A DNA stretch of 64,000 bases from Pseudomonadota bacterium (GCA_008501635.1 QQUJ01000018.1:90001-154000); one strand, 5' to 3'; positions 35,925-46,685 are shown, numbered from the stretch's first letter. Numbers and translations: made by a program. Notes: generated by a model not told the origin, from the letters alone.

Positions 35925-37199
35925 ATGCCTTTCGAAATTGCACTAACCGGTATGAATGCCGCCAGCGCAGACCTCAGCATTATTGGCAACAACATCGCCA
36001 ATAGCGGCACGACGGGGTTCAAGCAGTCACGCGGCGAGTTTGCCGACATCTTCGCCGTGAGCAACCTGGGTACCGCGGGTAACGCCATCGGTCAGGGTGT
36101 GCAGCTTTCCAACGTGGCCCAGCAGTTCACCCAGGGCAATCTGAGCTTTACCGAAAGCCCACTCGATCTGGCGGTGAGCGGCGAGGGATTCTTCCGTCTC
36201 AACGAAAACGGCAACACGCTCTATTCGCGATCCGGTGCCTTCCACGCCGACAATCAGGGTTACATCGTCAACAACCAGAATCAGCGCCTGACAGGTTTTC
36301 TGGCGGATGCGGCTGGCAATATCACCGGCGCACTCGGTGACATGGTTATCTCCACCGCCAATATCGCGCCCTCGGCAACTGCGACGGCGAATCTGGCGCT
36401 CAATCTGGATGCCAATGCCACCATCATTCCTGCGGCGACCTTGTTCACACCGGCCGACCCTGCGACGTTCAACCACTCCACCTCGGCAACCATATACGAC
36501 TCGTTGGGCAACGGCTTGCTGGCGACGACCTACTACCGGCGTACTGCGGCCAATACCTGGAACAGTTACCTCTATGTGACACCCCCAGGGGGGACGCCAA
36601 TCGAAATCATACCCTCTGGCGGCGTAGCGGGTGACCCGGTCGTTATGGGATTCAACAACGCAGGTGTGTTGACCTCGGTGCTACCCGTCGGCACGGTCGC
36701 CGGTACCAGTGCCGCCTATACCTCGACATCGCTGGCGGCTGCCACAGGCGGAGCGAACCTGAACCTGGAGCTCCGTTATGCAGGTACCTCTCAATACGGC
36801 AGCGCCTTCACGGTAGCCAGTCTGACACAGGACGGTTATCCGACCGGACGTCTGAGCAGCATCGACATCGAGCAGGACGGCACGATCTTCGGGCGTTTCA
36901 CCAACGGCCAGTCACAGGTCGTCGGGCAGGTGGCGCTATCCACCTTCAACAATGTGCAGGGTCTGCGCCAGTTGGGCGAAACCAGTTGGGCGGAATCCTT
37001 TGAATCGGGCGCCGCGCTGACAGGTACGGCGGGAACCGGAACACTGGGATTGATCCAGTCCGGAGCGCTGGAGGAGTCCAACGTCGACCTCTCGCAGCAA
37101 TTGGTGAAGTTGATCACTGCACAGCGCAACTTCCAGGCCAATGCGCAGGTGATCTCCACCGCGGATCAGGTCACTCAGACCATCATCAATATTCGTTAG
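35925..37199 (+). CDS. flgE: Flagellar hook protein FlgE
   Basis: The protein is 424 residues, a typical length for gammaproteobacteria. The N-terminal segment is IIGNNIANSGTTGFKQSRGEFADIF, the middle D1-D2 region is Thr/Ala-rich, and the C-terminal helix is LEESNVDLSQQLVKLITAQRNFQANAQVISTADQVTQTI. It builds the hook by type III export. A REP-like inverted repeat follows before flgF. Confidence 0.96.
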   Translation: MPFEIALTGMNAASADLSIIGNNIANSGTTGFKQSRGEFADIFAVSNLGTAGNAIGQGVQLSNVAQQFTQGNLSFTESPLDLAVSGEGFFRLNENGNTLYSRSGAFHADNQGYIVNNQNQRLTGFLADAAGNITGALGDMVISTANIAPSATATANLALNLDANATIIPAATLFTPADPATFNHSTSATIYDSLGNGLLATTYYRRTAANTWNSYLYVTPPGGTPIEIIPSGGVAGDPVVMGFNNAGVLTSVLPVGTVAGTSAAYTSTSLAAATGGANLNLELRYAGTSQYGSAFTVASLTQDGYPTGRLSSIDIEQDGTIFGRFTNGQSQVVGQVALSTFNNVQGLRQLGETSWAESFESGAALTGTAGTGTLGLIQSGALEESNVDLSQQLVKLITAQRNFQANAQVISTADQVTQTIINIR

Positions 37200-37207
37200 T
37201 AGATGAC

Positions 37208-37280
37208 TGTAGGAACGGCTTCAGCCGCGAAAACGCCCTGGAAAACCCGGCGACCGATCGCGGATAAATCCGCTCCTACA
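37208..37280. repeat. REP-type inverted repeat pair in the flgE-flgF gap
   Basis: TGTAGGAACGGCTTCAGCCG (then CGA) at 37208 is inverted as TGTAGGAGCGGATTTATCCG (then CGA) ending at 37280 on the other strand. Each unit also contains its own small palindrome (CGGCTTCAGCCG; CGGATTTATCCG). The pattern equals the TGTAGGAGCGG-type REP units of Pseudomonas and relatives, arranged tail to tail as a doublet. It could stabilise the upstream mRNA or partly terminate transcription. Confidence 0.8.
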
Positions 37281-37303
37281 AATGACGCGGAGACAAACGA
37301 CAA

Positions 37304-38047
37304 ATGGACCGCATGATCTATCTGGCCATGAACGGCGCCAAGCAGGTGATGGTGGCGCAGTCGGCCAACGCCCACAATCTGGCCAACGTCAACACCGCCG
37401 GATTCCGCGCCGATCTCAACCATTTCCGCGCCATGGCGCAGTTTGGCGACGGTCAACCCAGCCGGGTCTGGTCGATGAGCGAACGGCCGGGGGTGGATCT
37501 TTCCTTCGGCTCCATGCAGCAGACCGGCCGTGAGCTGGATGTCGCCGTCGCGGGTCATGGCTGGTTGGCCGTGCAGGCTCCCGATGGCAGCGAGGCCTAT
37601 ACCCGGGCGGGCGATCTCCGCGTTACACCCGAAGGTCTGTTGACCACCGGTGCCGGTTACCCGGTGTTGGGCAGTGGTGGTCCGATCGCTCTGCCGCAGG
37701 CCGAAAAAATCGAGATCGGGGCCGACGGTACCGTCTCGATTCGGCCGGTGGGACAGGCTGCCACGACACTCACCGAAGTCGATCGCATCAAGCTGGTCGA
37801 TCCACCCGCGGCTGAACTTGAGAAACTGGGCGATGGGCTTTTGCGACTGCGTGGCGGGGCCACCGCAGAGCCCAGCGCCGAAGTTCGGCTCTCTTCGGGC
37901 GTCGTGGAGTCGAGCAACGTCAACTCCGTGGATGCGCTGGTCAACATGATCGAACTGGCGCGACGTTTTGAAATGCAGGTCAAGCTGATGAAAGAGGCTG
38001 AGGACAACGATGCCGCTTCAGCGTCACTGATGCGGATTACGGGCTAG
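37304..38047 (+). CDS. flgF: Flagellar basal-body rod protein FlgF
   Basis: The protein is 247 residues. It starts [38 protein letters not shown] and ends with the rod helix [32 protein letters not shown]. It is a proximal rod subunit. It lies 104 bp after flgE, separated by the REP pair, and 34 bp before flgG. Confidence 0.95.
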   Translation: MDRMIYLAMNGAKQVMVAQSANAHNLANVNTAGFRADLNHFRAMAQFGDGQPSRVWSMSERPGVDLSFGSMQQTGRELDVAVAGHGWLAVQAPDGSEAYTRAGDLRVTPEGLLTTGAGYPVLGSGGPIALPQAEKIEIGADGTVSIRPVGQAATTLTEVDRIKLVDPPAAELEKLGDGLLRLRGGATAEPSAEVRLSSGVVESSNVNSVDALVNMIELARRFEMQVKLMKEAEDNDAASASLMRITG

Positions 38048-38081
38048 AACCACTGAATCACAGGGTAAGGGGAACAGGATT

Positions 38082-38870
38082 ATGAGCAGTCAATCGATGT
38101 GGATCGCCAAGACGGGACTGGAAGCGCAGCAGACGCGCATGTCAGTCATCTCCAACAACCTGGCGAATGTGAACACGACCGGTTTCAAACGCAGCCGCGC
38201 TGTGTTTGCCGATCTGCTCTACCAGAACGTGCGCCAGCCGGGTGGCCAGACCTCCCAGGACACCCAGCTTCCCTCGGGCCTGCAGCTGGGGACCGGCGTG
38301 CGCACCGTGGCCACCGAGAAGACCTTTACCCAGGGCAGTCTGGTGCAGACCGCCAATCATCTCGATGTCGCTATTCAGGGACGCGGCTTTTTTCAGATTC
38401 TGATGCCCGACGGTAGCGTTGCCTACACCCGTGACGGTTCGTATCAGATGGATGCCCAGGGGCAGATCGTCACCTCCAGCGGCTATCAATTGCAGCCGGC
38501 GATCACCATTCCCGCCAACACCCAGAGCATCACGATCGGTACCGATGGCACGGTTTCGGTGATGGTGGCCGGTAATACCGCACCGACCAATGTCGGCAAC
38601 ATACAGTTGAGCGATTTCATCAACCCGACCGGTTTGCAGCCGGTGGGTGAGAACCTGTTCAAAGAGACCGCCGCCAGCGGTACGCCGCAGACCGGGACAC
38701 CGGGTCTGACCGGATTGGGCACCCTGGTGCAGGCATCGCTGGAGTCCTCCAACGTCAATGTGGTGGAGGAACTGGTCAACATGATCGAGACTCAGCGTGC
38801 CTACGAAATGAATTCCAAGGCCATCTCCACGGCCGATCAGATGATGCAGTTCGTGACCAACCAACTGTGA
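38082..38870 (+). CDS. flgG: Flagellar distal rod protein FlgG
   Basis: The protein is 262 residues, the standard FlgG length. The N-terminal [34 protein letters not shown], the FlgG-specific insert [19 protein letters not shown], and the C-terminal [40 protein letters not shown] are all present. It forms the distal rod. Confidence 0.97.
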   Translation: MSSQSMWIAKTGLEAQQTRMSVISNNLANVNTTGFKRSRAVFADLLYQNVRQPGGQTSQDTQLPSGLQLGTGVRTVATEKTFTQGSLVQTANHLDVAIQGRGFFQILMPDGSVAYTRDGSYQMDAQGQIVTSSGYQLQPAITIPANTQSITIGTDGTVSVMVAGNTAPTNVGNIQLSDFINPTGLQPVGENLFKETAASGTPQTGTPGLTGLGTLVQASLESSNVNVVEELVNMIETQRAYEMNSKAISTADQMMQFVTNQL

Positions 38871-38898
38871 TGCGTTGTAGAGGGATCGGGAGTCAGCC

Positions 38899-39576
38899 AT
38901 GAATAACACAGCGCGCCAACTGTGCATTGTGATCAGCGTGTGGATGCTGAGCGGCTGCGTGGCCAGCCAGCCGGTGCGCGATCCTGCTTATGCGCCGCCG
39001 CGTCCCGCGCTGCCGGAGACCAGCCGCGTCAATAACGGCGCCATCTACCAGACGGGTTTCGGCGTGCGGCTGTTTGAGGATCAGCGCGCGCGACGCGTCG
39101 GTGACATCCTTACCATCACGTTGCAGGAGACCACCAACGCCACCAAGAGCAACAGTACCAAAACCGCAAAGGACAACGAGGTCGACATCGCCGGGCCGAC
39201 GCTGTTGGGTGGGCCCGTCACCAAGGACGGGAAAGAGTTCCTCGCCGCCAACCTGGATTCCAACCAGGAGTTCGAAGGCAGCGGCGAAAGCAGCCAGAGC
39301 AACCGCCTGACGGGCAACATCACAGTCACCGTCGTCGAAGTGCTGCCCAATGGCTATCTCATGGTGCGTGGTGAGAAGGTGCTGACGTTGAACCGAGGGG
39401 ACGAGTTCGTGCGTTTATCGGGCATCGTGCGCCCGGTTGATATCCGCTCCAACAATACGGTGCTCTCCACCCAGGTGGCCGATGCGCAGATCATCTACTC
39501 CGGCTCCGGCGAGGTGGCCGATGCCAGCAAGCATGGCTGGCTGTCGAAGTTCTTTCTGGCCTTCTGGCCCTTCTGA
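38899..39576 (+). CDS. flgH: Flagellar L-ring lipoprotein FlgH
   Basis: The protein is 225 residues. The lipobox LSGC at residues 17-20 marks an outer-membrane lipoprotein. The L-ring family motif region is [30 protein letters not shown], and it ends [15 protein letters not shown]. The L-ring acts as the bushing in the outer membrane. It lies 28 bp after flgG and 14 bp before flgI. Confidence 0.96.
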   Translation: MNNTARQLCIVISVWMLSGCVASQPVRDPAYAPPRPALPETSRVNNGAIYQTGFGVRLFEDQRARRVGDILTITLQETTNATKSNSTKTAKDNEVDIAGPTLLGGPVTKDGKEFLAANLDSNQEFEGSGESSQSNRLTGNITVTVVEVLPNGYLMVRGEKVLTLNRGDEFVRLSGIVRPVDIRSNNTVLSTQVADAQIIYSGSGEVADASKHGWLSKFFLAFWPF

Positions 39577-39590
39577 GGCAGTTTGAGGTA

Positions 39591-40724
39591 ATGGCAATGA
39601 CTAGGGGATCCGAGTTCACGAGGCTGATGACCATCATGGTGCTGCTCTTCGCCACGCTGTTTGCCACCAGCGCGGTGTTTGCCGAGCGCGTCAAAGATCT
39701 CGCAACAGTGGCGGGAGTGCGCAACAACCAGCTGGTCGGGTACGGGCTGGTGGTGGGGCTCGACGGCACCGGCGACCAGACCAGCCAGACGCCGTTCACG
39801 GTCCAGAGCATCAAGAGCATGCTCGCGCAGTTCGGTGTCGTTGTCCCTCCGGAGACCAATTTGCAGCTCAAGAACGTGGCCGCGGTAACGGTACATGCCA
39901 ACCTGCCGCCCTTCGCCAAACCCGGTCAGACCATCGATGTGACGGTCTCCTCCCTGGGCAATGCCAAGAGTCTGCGGGGTGGCAGCCTGCTGATGGCGCC
40001 GTTACGCGGTGCGGACGGTGAGCTTTACGCCATCGCGCAGGGCAACCTGGTGGTAGGTGGATTCGGTGCGGCCGGCGCCGATGGTTCGAGCATCACGGTC
40101 AATGTGCCGAGTGCGGGGCGTATTCCCAATGGTGCGACCGTGGAGCGTGCCGTGGCCAATCCGTTCCTCGACGGCAGCCAGCTCACGCTCAATCTGCACC
40201 GGCATGATTTCACCACCGCTTATCGTCTGGCGGCGGCCGTCAATCGGGTGGTGGGCAAAGGCACGGCACGTCCCGTGGATGGCACCTCTGTGGAGGTCAA
40301 CGTACCGCAGGATCCGGCACAGCGTGTCGCCTTTGTGGCGCTGCTCGAGGGGGTGGAGCTGGAGCCCGGCGAGGCGCCTGCGCGCGTGATCATCAACTCG
40401 CGTACCGGCACGGTGGTGATAGGCAGCCATGTGCGGGTTATGCCAGCCGCGGTATCGCACGGCAATCTCATCGTCACCATCAGCGAGGAGGCCGATGTCA
40501 GTCAGCCGGCGCCGCTTGCCGGTGGCACCACCACTGTGGTGCCGCGCAGTCGTGTGGAGCTGGCGCAGGAGAAGAATCGCATGTTCCTCTTCAGCCCCGG
40601 CGTGCAGCTCAACGACATCGTCCGGGCGGTCAATCTGGTGGGTGCTGCGCCGGGTGATCTGGTGGCTATTCTCGAAGCTTTGCGCGAGGCCGGTGCGCTG
40701 CGTGCCGAGCTGGTCGTCATCTAG
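39591..40724 (+). CDS. flgI: Flagellar P-ring protein FlgI
   Basis: The protein is 377 residues from the ATG at 39591, or 375 from the second ATG. A signal peptide ([20 protein letters not shown]) leads into mature [33 protein letters not shown]. The protein polymerises in the periplasm around the rod with help from FlgA. The C-terminus [38 protein letters not shown] is complete. Confidence 0.97.
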   Translation: MAMTRGSEFTRLMTIMVLLFATLFATSAVFAERVKDLATVAGVRNNQLVGYGLVVGLDGTGDQTSQTPFTVQSIKSMLAQFGVVVPPETNLQLKNVAAVTVHANLPPFAKPGQTIDVTVSSLGNAKSLRGGSLLMAPLRGADGELYAIAQGNLVVGGFGAAGADGSSITVNVPSAGRIPNGATVERAVANPFLDGSQLTLNLHRHDFTTAYRLAAAVNRVVGKGTARPVDGTSVEVNVPQDPAQRVAFVALLEGVELEPGEAPARVIINSRTGTVVIGSHVRVMPAAVSHGNLIVTISEEADVSQPAPLAGGTTTVVPRSRVELAQEKNRMFLFSPGVQLNDIVRAVNLVGAAPGDLVAILEALREAGALRAELVVI

Positions 40725-40739
40725 CGGTTATTGCCGGCC

Positions 40740-41663
40740 ATGAGTGTTGCGCCCTCCGCTGCGGTCTACACCGATTTTTCCGGTCTGGCGGCGCTGCGTG
40801 GCCGCGCGCAAAGCGATGAGCAAAAGGCTCTCGGGGAGGTCGCGAAACAATTCGAAGCGATCTTCATGCAGATGATGCTGAAGAGCATGCGCGCAGCGAG
40901 TCTGGGTGAAGGCATCTTTGACAATGACCAGAGCGAACAGTACCGGGACCTGCTCGATTCGCAGCTCTCGATCTCGCTGTCGCAGGGACGCGGGATGGGA
41001 TTGGCGGATGCGATCGTGCGTCAGCTCGGGGGCGAGGCCGGAGTTCGACCCACCTCGGAGGTGCGAGGCCCGTTGTTGCCTGCGCCGGTATCGCCGCACA
41101 CCCGGTTGACGCCTGGTGCTGATCAGGAAGTGACGGCGGCCCCTGAGCCGCAGTCGCAGGCGACCCTGCCCGCACGGTTCGACTCTCCCGAAGGTTTCAT
41201 CGAGGCGTTGTTCCCCTACGCGGCCAAGGCAGCGCGGCTGCTGGGCCTGGGTCCGGAGGTGCTTATCGCCCAGTCGGCACTCGAAACCGGCTGGGGCAAG
41301 GCGGTGATCGCTGATGCGCGGGGTGCGAGCAGCCACAATCTGTTCAACATCAAGGCGGATAGTCGCTGGGATGGTCCGGTGGTGGCCAAGAATACCCTGG
41401 AGTATGTGGATGGCGTTGCCGTGCGCGAGCGCGCTCTGTTTCGCCGCTACGATTCCCCCGAACAGAGTTTTCAGGATTATGTGGCCTTTCTGCAAGGCAG
41501 CGCCCGCTACGCATCGGCGCTGACGGAGGCGGGGGACGCCAAGGGTTTCGTGCGGGCGTTGCAGAATGCCGGTTACGCCACCGATCCCGCCTATGCGAAC
41601 AAGATCAGCGCCATTCTCGACCGGTTCAAGTCCGGTGAGCTGCCGCCGATACCCTCTTCGTAG
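40740..41663 (+). CDS. flgJ: Rod-capping peptidoglycan hydrolase FlgJ
   Basis: The protein is 307 residues from the ATG at 40740; a TTG 9 bp upstream is possible but less likely. The N-terminal rod-binding domain is KALGEVAKQFEAIFMQMMLKSMRAASLGEGIFDNDQSEQYRDLLDSQLS. A Pro/Ala-rich linker follows (about 105-140). The C-terminal glucosaminidase domain has catalytic Glu182 in LIAQSALETGWGKA and NLFNIKADSRWDG. It is the two-domain, gammaproteobacterial type that opens peptidoglycan for the rod. There is no signal peptide. Confidence 0.95.
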   Translation: MSVAPSAAVYTDFSGLAALRGRAQSDEQKALGEVAKQFEAIFMQMMLKSMRAASLGEGIFDNDQSEQYRDLLDSQLSISLSQGRGMGLADAIVRQLGGEAGVRPTSEVRGPLLPAPVSPHTRLTPGADQEVTAAPEPQSQATLPARFDSPEGFIEALFPYAAKAARLLGLGPEVLIAQSALETGWGKAVIADARGASSHNLFNIKADSRWDGPVVAKNTLEYVDGVAVRERALFRRYDSPEQSFQDYVAFLQGSARYASALTEAGDAKGFVRALQNAGYATDPAYANKISAILDRFKSGELPPIPSS

Positions 41664-41726
41664 GAGCGAATTCAATGCCCGCGAGCGAGTACCCCAAATT
41701 GTTGATGGTCACTGAGGAGGTTCCCA

Positions 41727-43655
41727 ATGGCCTCCGGTGACATGCTGGGCATTGGTGTTTCCGCGCTGCTCTCCTATCAGCGCTCGTTAGCCACAACCGG
41801 TCACAACATTGCCAACGTCAACACCGACGGTTACAGCCGCCAGCGCACCGATCTGACACAACGCGTTCCGCAATACAGCGGCAACGGGTTTATCGGTACC
41901 GGCGTCGAGGTGGTGACCACCCAGCGCATCTACAATCAGTTTCTGGTGAACGAGGTGCGTAACAACAGCACCTCCTACAAACAGACGGAGACCTTTTACC
42001 AGTTTGCCTCGGGTGTCGACCGGTTGCTGGCCGATGCCCAGGCCGGACTGCAACCCGGCCTGGACAGCTTTTTCAACGCCGTGCAACAGCTCGCGGATTT
42101 TCCCACGTCCTCGGCCGTGCGACAGACGGTCTACAGCGAAGCGGAATCGTTGACGGCGCGTTTCGATACCTTGAGCCAGCAGCTGGGTTCGATGCGCAAT
42201 TCCGCCGATCTGCAGTTGCGCAACACGGTTTCCGAGATCAACGGTCTTGCCAGCTCGATTGCCGCATTGAACGAGAGGATCGTCTCGTTCCGTGGTGGGG
42301 CCAGCCAGGGACAGCTGCCCAACGATCTCCAGGATCAACGCGATGAATTGCTGCGTCAGCTCGCGGAGCGCGTCAGAGTCACTGCGCTGGAACAGGATGA
42401 CGGGGCTCTCAATGTCTTTATCGGCAACGGTCAGACTTTGGTGGCGGGAAATCGCGCCAGCACCCTGGCGACCCTGCCCGGCAACTTCGACGCCAGCCAG
42501 CTGGAGATCGCGTTCTCCCAGGGTGGCACCACGATTCCCATCACCGGTCAGATCTCCGGCGGTGTGCTGGGCGGGCTGCTGCAGTTTCGCAGCGAGGTGC
42601 TCGATCCCGCGTTCAATGAGCTGGGGCGGGTAGCCATCGGGTTGGCCGATACCTTCAACGATCAGCATCAACTGGGTCAGGATCTGCTGGGGAATCCAGG
42701 CGGCCTTTTCTTCAACGATCTGGCGGCCACCAGTCCCACCACCTTTGCCAGCACCACCAACACGGGCACCGGTGTGATCGCAGCGGCGATAACCGATGTG
42801 AACACGCTGACTAGCAGTGACTATCGCCTCAACTATGTAGCCGGTACCTATTCGCTGATTCGGCTTTCCGACAACACCACGGTCTCGTCAGGCGCATCGC
42901 TCGCCGCCATCGCGGCCGATGGCTTGTCGTTCTCGCTCGCCAGTGGTGCGCTGGCGTCTGGCGACAGCTATCTGATCCGCCCGACGCTCAACGGGGCCGC
43001 TGACATTGCGCTCAGCATCGCGACACCCGAGGCCATTGCGGCCGCTGCACCGATTCGTACTGCCACCGCGCTAGCCAACACCGGAAACGGAGTGATCAGT
43101 GCCGGTACCGTCAATGCGCCACCTCCAGCTGACGCCAACCTGCAACAAACGGTAACGATCACTTTTGATAACCCGCCGACGACCTTCGATGTGGTTGGTA
43201 CCGGCACCGGAAATCCCACCAACGTCGCCTACACCAGCGGTGGTTCGATTACCTACAACGGTTGGACGATCCAGCTCAGCGGCACGCCCGCCGCGGGCGA
43301 TGTATTCACCATCGAGGCCAATACCGGCGGCGTGGGCGACAATCGCAATGCGTTGTTACTGGCCGGTCTGCAGACGCAGAACACTTTGCAGAACGGCACC
43401 GCCACCTTTCAGTCGGCCTACGCTTCATTCGTCGCCAGCGCCGGCGTGCAGACCCATCAGGCCGATATCAGCCAGCAGGCGCAGAAATCGCTGCTCGATC
43501 AGGCGGTGGTATCGCGCGATGCCATTTCGGGCGTCAACCTCGATGAGGAGGCGGCGAATCTGGTGAAGTTTCAGCAGGCCTATCAGGCGGCAGCGCAGGT
43601 GATTGCCACTGCCAATACACTTTTTGAAACTTTGATCGGCGCCGTGCGGAGGTAA
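41727..43655 (+). CDS. flgK: Flagellar hook-associated protein FlgK (HAP1)
   Basis: The protein is 642 residues. The N-terminal helix is GISALLSYQ-like (IGVSALLSYQRSLATTGHNIANVNTDGYSRQRT), and the C-terminal helix is VNLDEEAANLVKFQQAYQAAAQVIATANTLFETLIGAVRR. The centre contains two tandem related modules, at about 345-419 and 451-532. Each opens with NTG(T/N)GVI and closes with a G-D-(S/V)-(Y/F)-x-I strand, and they resemble a module in FlgL. It joins hook and filament; its chaperone is FlgN. The start has GAGGAGG upstream. Confidence 0.96.
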   Translation: MASGDMLGIGVSALLSYQRSLATTGHNIANVNTDGYSRQRTDLTQRVPQYSGNGFIGTGVEVVTTQRIYNQFLVNEVRNNSTSYKQTETFYQFASGVDRLLADAQAGLQPGLDSFFNAVQQLADFPTSSAVRQTVYSEAESLTARFDTLSQQLGSMRNSADLQLRNTVSEINGLASSIAALNERIVSFRGGASQGQLPNDLQDQRDELLRQLAERVRVTALEQDDGALNVFIGNGQTLVAGNRASTLATLPGNFDASQLEIAFSQGGTTIPITGQISGGVLGGLLQFRSEVLDPAFNELGRVAIGLADTFNDQHQLGQDLLGNPGGLFFNDLAATSPTTFASTTNTGTGVIAAAITDVNTLTSSDYRLNYVAGTYSLIRLSDNTTVSSGASLAAIAADGLSFSLASGALASGDSYLIRPTLNGAADIALSIATPEAIAAAAPIRTATALANTGNGVISAGTVNAPPPADANLQQTVTITFDNPPTTFDVVGTGTGNPTNVAYTSGGSITYNGWTIQLSGTPAAGDVFTIEANTGGVGDNRNALLLAGLQTQNTLQNGTATFQSAYASFVASAGVQTHQADISQQAQKSLLDQAVVSRDAISGVNLDEEAANLVKFQQAYQAAAQVIATANTLFETLIGAVRR

Positions 43656-43658
43656 GTC

Positions 43659-44861
43659 ATGCGCATCTCAACCGCTCAGATCAATCTGCAGGCGACCAAC
43701 GCCATGCTCGATCAGCAGGCAGCCGCCAGCAAGACGCAGCTGCAGATTTCCAGCGGTCGCCGTATTCTCACGCCGGCAGATGACCCGGTGGGGGCATCGC
43801 GCGTGCTGGCTCTCAGCCAGTCGGTGTCGGTGACCGAACAGTTTCAGTCGAACATCAATGCCGCTGAGAGTAAACTGCGCCTGGAAGAGACCGCGCTGGG
43901 ATCGGTCACCAACGCGTTGCAACGAGTGCGCGAACTGGCGTTGCAGGGGAACAACGATACCAATACGGCCCAAGACAGGGATGCCATTGCCGTGGAGGTG
44001 CGCGAGTTGCTGGACGGGTTGTTGCGTGTGGCCAATAGCCAGGATGAATCGGGCGAGTATCTGTTTGCGGGTTTCAAAACCCAGACCCAGCCTTTTTCCG
44101 CATCGGGTTCGACATTCAGCTACAGCGGTGATCAGGGTCAGCGCCTGCTGGCGGTCGGGCCAGGACGACGGATCGCGAGCGGCGATTCGGGTTTCGAAGT
44201 CTTCATGCGGATACCCAACGGTAACGGTACCTTCGTCGCCAGCGCCAACGGTGCCAACACAGGCACGGGTGTCATCGATCAGGGCAGCGTGGTGACAAGT
44301 TTCGTGCCGGAGAATTACACCATCACCATCACCGAACCGACGCCCGGCGATCTGCGTTATTCGGTGACCGGTTCGGTATCGGGTGCGATTGCAACCAACG
44401 TGGTCTACGCGGACGGCCAGGCGATCAATTTCGGCGGCATCGGGGTGACGCTCACCGGAACCCCCGCAGCAGGGGACAGCTTTACCGTCCAACCCAGTAG
44501 CGCGCAGAGCCTGTTCGATACCGTTCAGGCGATAGCGGCTGAACTTGAAGCGGGCGGCGGTGCTCCCGCTGCCGATGCCCTGTTTCACACCGATCTCGGC
44601 CGCGCCATCAGCGAACTGGACCAGGGCCTGGAGAAGATTCTCGAGATGCGCGCCGGAGCGGGCGCCAGACTCAACGCTCTGGATAATCAGGCCGAGATTA
44701 ACGCAGACTATCAACTGCAGTTGCAAACGACACTTTCGGAAGTTCAGGACCTGGATTATGCCGAAGCCATCAGCCGTTTCGAGCTGCAGTTGGTAGCACT
44801 GCAGGCGGCGCAACAGTCGTTCAGCCGGATCAGCGGTCTGTCGTTGTTCAATTTCCTGTAG
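43659..44861 (+). CDS. flgL: Flagellar hook-associated protein FlgL (HAP3)
   Basis: The protein is 400 residues, longer than the E. coli protein (about 317) because of an insert at about 200-280. The N-terminus MRISTAQINLQATNAMLDQQAAASKTQLQISSGRRILTPADDPVGASRVLALSQ and a flagellin-like C-terminus are typical. The insert (opening NTGTGVIDQGSV, closing GTPAAGDSFTV) looks like the repeated module of FlgK. It lies 3 bp after flgK. Confidence 0.95.
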   Translation: MRISTAQINLQATNAMLDQQAAASKTQLQISSGRRILTPADDPVGASRVLALSQSVSVTEQFQSNINAAESKLRLEETALGSVTNALQRVRELALQGNNDTNTAQDRDAIAVEVRELLDGLLRVANSQDESGEYLFAGFKTQTQPFSASGSTFSYSGDQGQRLLAVGPGRRIASGDSGFEVFMRIPNGNGTFVASANGANTGTGVIDQGSVVTSFVPENYTITITEPTPGDLRYSVTGSVSGAIATNVVYADGQAINFGGIGVTLTGTPAAGDSFTVQPSSAQSLFDTVQAIAAELEAGGGAPAADALFHTDLGRAISELDQGLEKILEMRAGAGARLNALDNQAEINADYQLQLQTTLSEVQDLDYAEAISRFELQLVALQAAQQSFSRISGLSLFNFL

Positions 44862-44969
44862 GAGCCGTCAGATCTCTTTCAAACCTGCTCCGGCGGGATG
44901 GCGGGCCTCGGCACAGCCCTGCCAGTATTTATCTTAAGAAACAACGTGTTGACTTCTTTCTGTCTACCC

Positions 44970-44996
44970 TAAAGTTTCCCCTCTTACCGCCGATAC
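44970..44996 (+). promoter_or_regulatory. Sigma-28 (FliA) promoter for fliC
   Basis: TAAA (44970-44973), 15 bp, then GCCGATAC (44989-44996). This is 11 of 12 to TAAA-N15-GCCGATAA at exact spacing. The fliC ATG lies 107 bp downstream, leaving an untranslated leader of about 95 nt. Confidence 0.92.
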
Positions 44997-45102
44997 CTGA
45001 AATCGGAGGCGGTAAATGCGCCGGTGATCGGAGCATATCCGCCAAGTAGAAACGGTGCTGCTGTAAACACAATGCCGCGGCATCATCAGGGGAGACTTCA
45101 CA

Positions 45103-46608
45103 ATGCCTCAGATCGTCAATACAAACATCGCTTCGCTGAATGCGCAGCGTAACCTTAACCGCAGCCAGAGTGACCTGAACGTTTCACTTCAGCGCCTCTC
45201 TTCCGGTTTGCGCATCAATAGCGCGAAAGATGATGCTGCTGGTCTGGCCATCTCCGAGCGCTTTACCTCGCAGATCCGTGGTCTGAACCAGGCTATCCGT
45301 AACGCCAATGACGGCGTGTCGCTATCGCAAACGGCCGAGGGTGCGTTGTCTGAAACCGGCAATCTGCTGCAGCGTATGCGCGAACTGGCCATCCAGTCGG
45401 CCAACTCCACCAACTCGGCTTCCGACCGGGCGGCACTCAACAGCGAGGTCAATCAGCTGAAGAGTGAGTTGGATCGAATTGCCAGTACTACCGAGTTCAA
45501 CGGATTGAAAGTGCTTGACGGCACCTTTACCACGCAGTCGTTCCAGGTGGGCGCTAATGCCAATCAAACCATTGCTTTCTCGATTGCAGGTGCGACGTCC
45601 AGCCATCTGGCCAATCACTCGTTGAGCGCTGTGAATGCGACAGCCGACGAAGGTTCCGCTTCAACTTCGGATGCCGCGACCACCCTCGCAGGTGTTACCC
45701 ACCAGGTGGAAGCGCAAACGCTGACCATCTCGGGCAATCTGGGGTCAGGTACAGTTTCGGTGGCCGATAGTGCCAGCGCCTTCGCAGTTGCTGCTGCCGT
45801 TAATGCGGAGGAAGCGTCTACCGGCGTGACCGCCGAAGCAACCAACAGTGCTGTGCTGAGCGGCCTGAGCGCGGCTGGCACCGTAACGTTGACGTTGGGT
45901 AGTGGTAGCTCAACTGCAACAATATCCGCAGCAGTAACCACCACAGACCTGAGCGCCCTGGCGACGGAGATCAACAACAACTCCGGCACCACTGGTATCA
46001 GCGCGACCTACAGCACAGGTACGCTGACACTAACCCAGGCAGATGGCAAAGACATTAACATTGAAAACTTCAGCCACTCGACGGGTAGCTCCACCATTGC
46101 GGTGCAGTCTGTCAATGCTTCTGGTACGGCTACCGATTCCGAGACCTTAACGGATTCCGCGAGCGACAGCATCATTGTCAGCGGTTACGTCACCTTCAAT
46201 TCCAATAATTCGTTTTCGGTCTCTTCGAGTGTCGCTGCTGGTGCCGGTAGCATCCTCAATGTAGCTGCTAATACCGCTGTGGGTTCTAGCCAGACTCTGC
46301 TGAGCACTGTGGATATCAGCTCACAGACTGGGGCACAGGCGGCCCTCAATATCATTGATTCCTCTTTGCAGACCATCTCCAAAATCCGTGCCGATTTGGG
46401 TGCAGTTCAGAATCGGTTTGAAGCCACTATCTCCAATTTGGGCGCGACCGCCGAGAATCTGGCGGCCGCTAGGTCTCGAATCCAAGATGCTGACTTCGCT
46501 GCTGAAACTGCTGCACTGACCCGTGCCCAGATCCTGCAGCAGGCGGGTGTATCGGTACTGGCCCAAGCCAACGTGCTACCGCAGAACGTTCTGGCGCTGC
46601 TCCAGTAA
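45103..46608 (+). CDS. fliC: Flagellin FliC
   Basis: The protein is 501 residues. The conserved N-terminal D0-D1 region (about 1-165: [56 protein letters not shown]) and C-terminal D1-D0 region (about 410-501, ending [17 protein letters not shown] and [11 protein letters not shown]) are complete. The centre (about 170-405) is variable, rich in Ser, Thr and Ala, and surface exposed. It is the only flagellin in the window. An AGGGGAG ribosome site precedes the ATG. Confidence 0.97.
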   Translation: MPQIVNTNIASLNAQRNLNRSQSDLNVSLQRLSSGLRINSAKDDAAGLAISERFTSQIRGLNQAIRNANDGVSLSQTAEGALSETGNLLQRMRELAIQSANSTNSASDRAALNSEVNQLKSELDRIASTTEFNGLKVLDGTFTTQSFQVGANANQTIAFSIAGATSSHLANHSLSAVNATADEGSASTSDAATTLAGVTHQVEAQTLTISGNLGSGTVSVADSASAFAVAAAVNAEEASTGVTAEATNSAVLSGLSAAGTVTLTLGSGSSTATISAAVTTTDLSALATEINNNSGTTGISATYSTGTLTLTQADGKDINIENFSHSTGSSTIAVQSVNASGTATDSETLTDSASDSIIVSGYVTFNSNNSFSVSSSVAAGAGSILNVAANTAVGSSQTLLSTVDISSQTGAQAALNIIDSSLQTISKIRADLGAVQNRFEATISNLGATAENLAAARSRIQDADFAAETAALTRAQILQQAGVSVLAQANVLPQNVLALLQ

Positions 46609-46618
46609 GGAAAGCTTT

Positions 46619-46658
46619 AGGAAGGGTTCCCGGTTCGATTTGACTGGGAACCCTTTCC
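46619..46658 (+). terminator. Stem-loop after fliC (probable terminator)
   Basis: GGAAGGGTTCCC pairs with GGGAACCCTTTCC (one bulge) around a 14-nt loop, directly after the fliC stop. The tail GAGAGTTTC is only weakly T-rich. It is likely to limit read-through into flaG and to stabilise the flagellin mRNA. Confidence 0.65.
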
Positions 46659-46685
46659 GAGAGTTTCGATCGAGAGGGAATTGAC

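Noticed and set aside
40728-41675. 315-aa reading frame on the - strand
   Set aside because: Antisense shadow of flgJ.
43668-44813. 381-aa reading frame on the - strand
   Set aside because: Antisense shadow of flgL, caused by codon bias.
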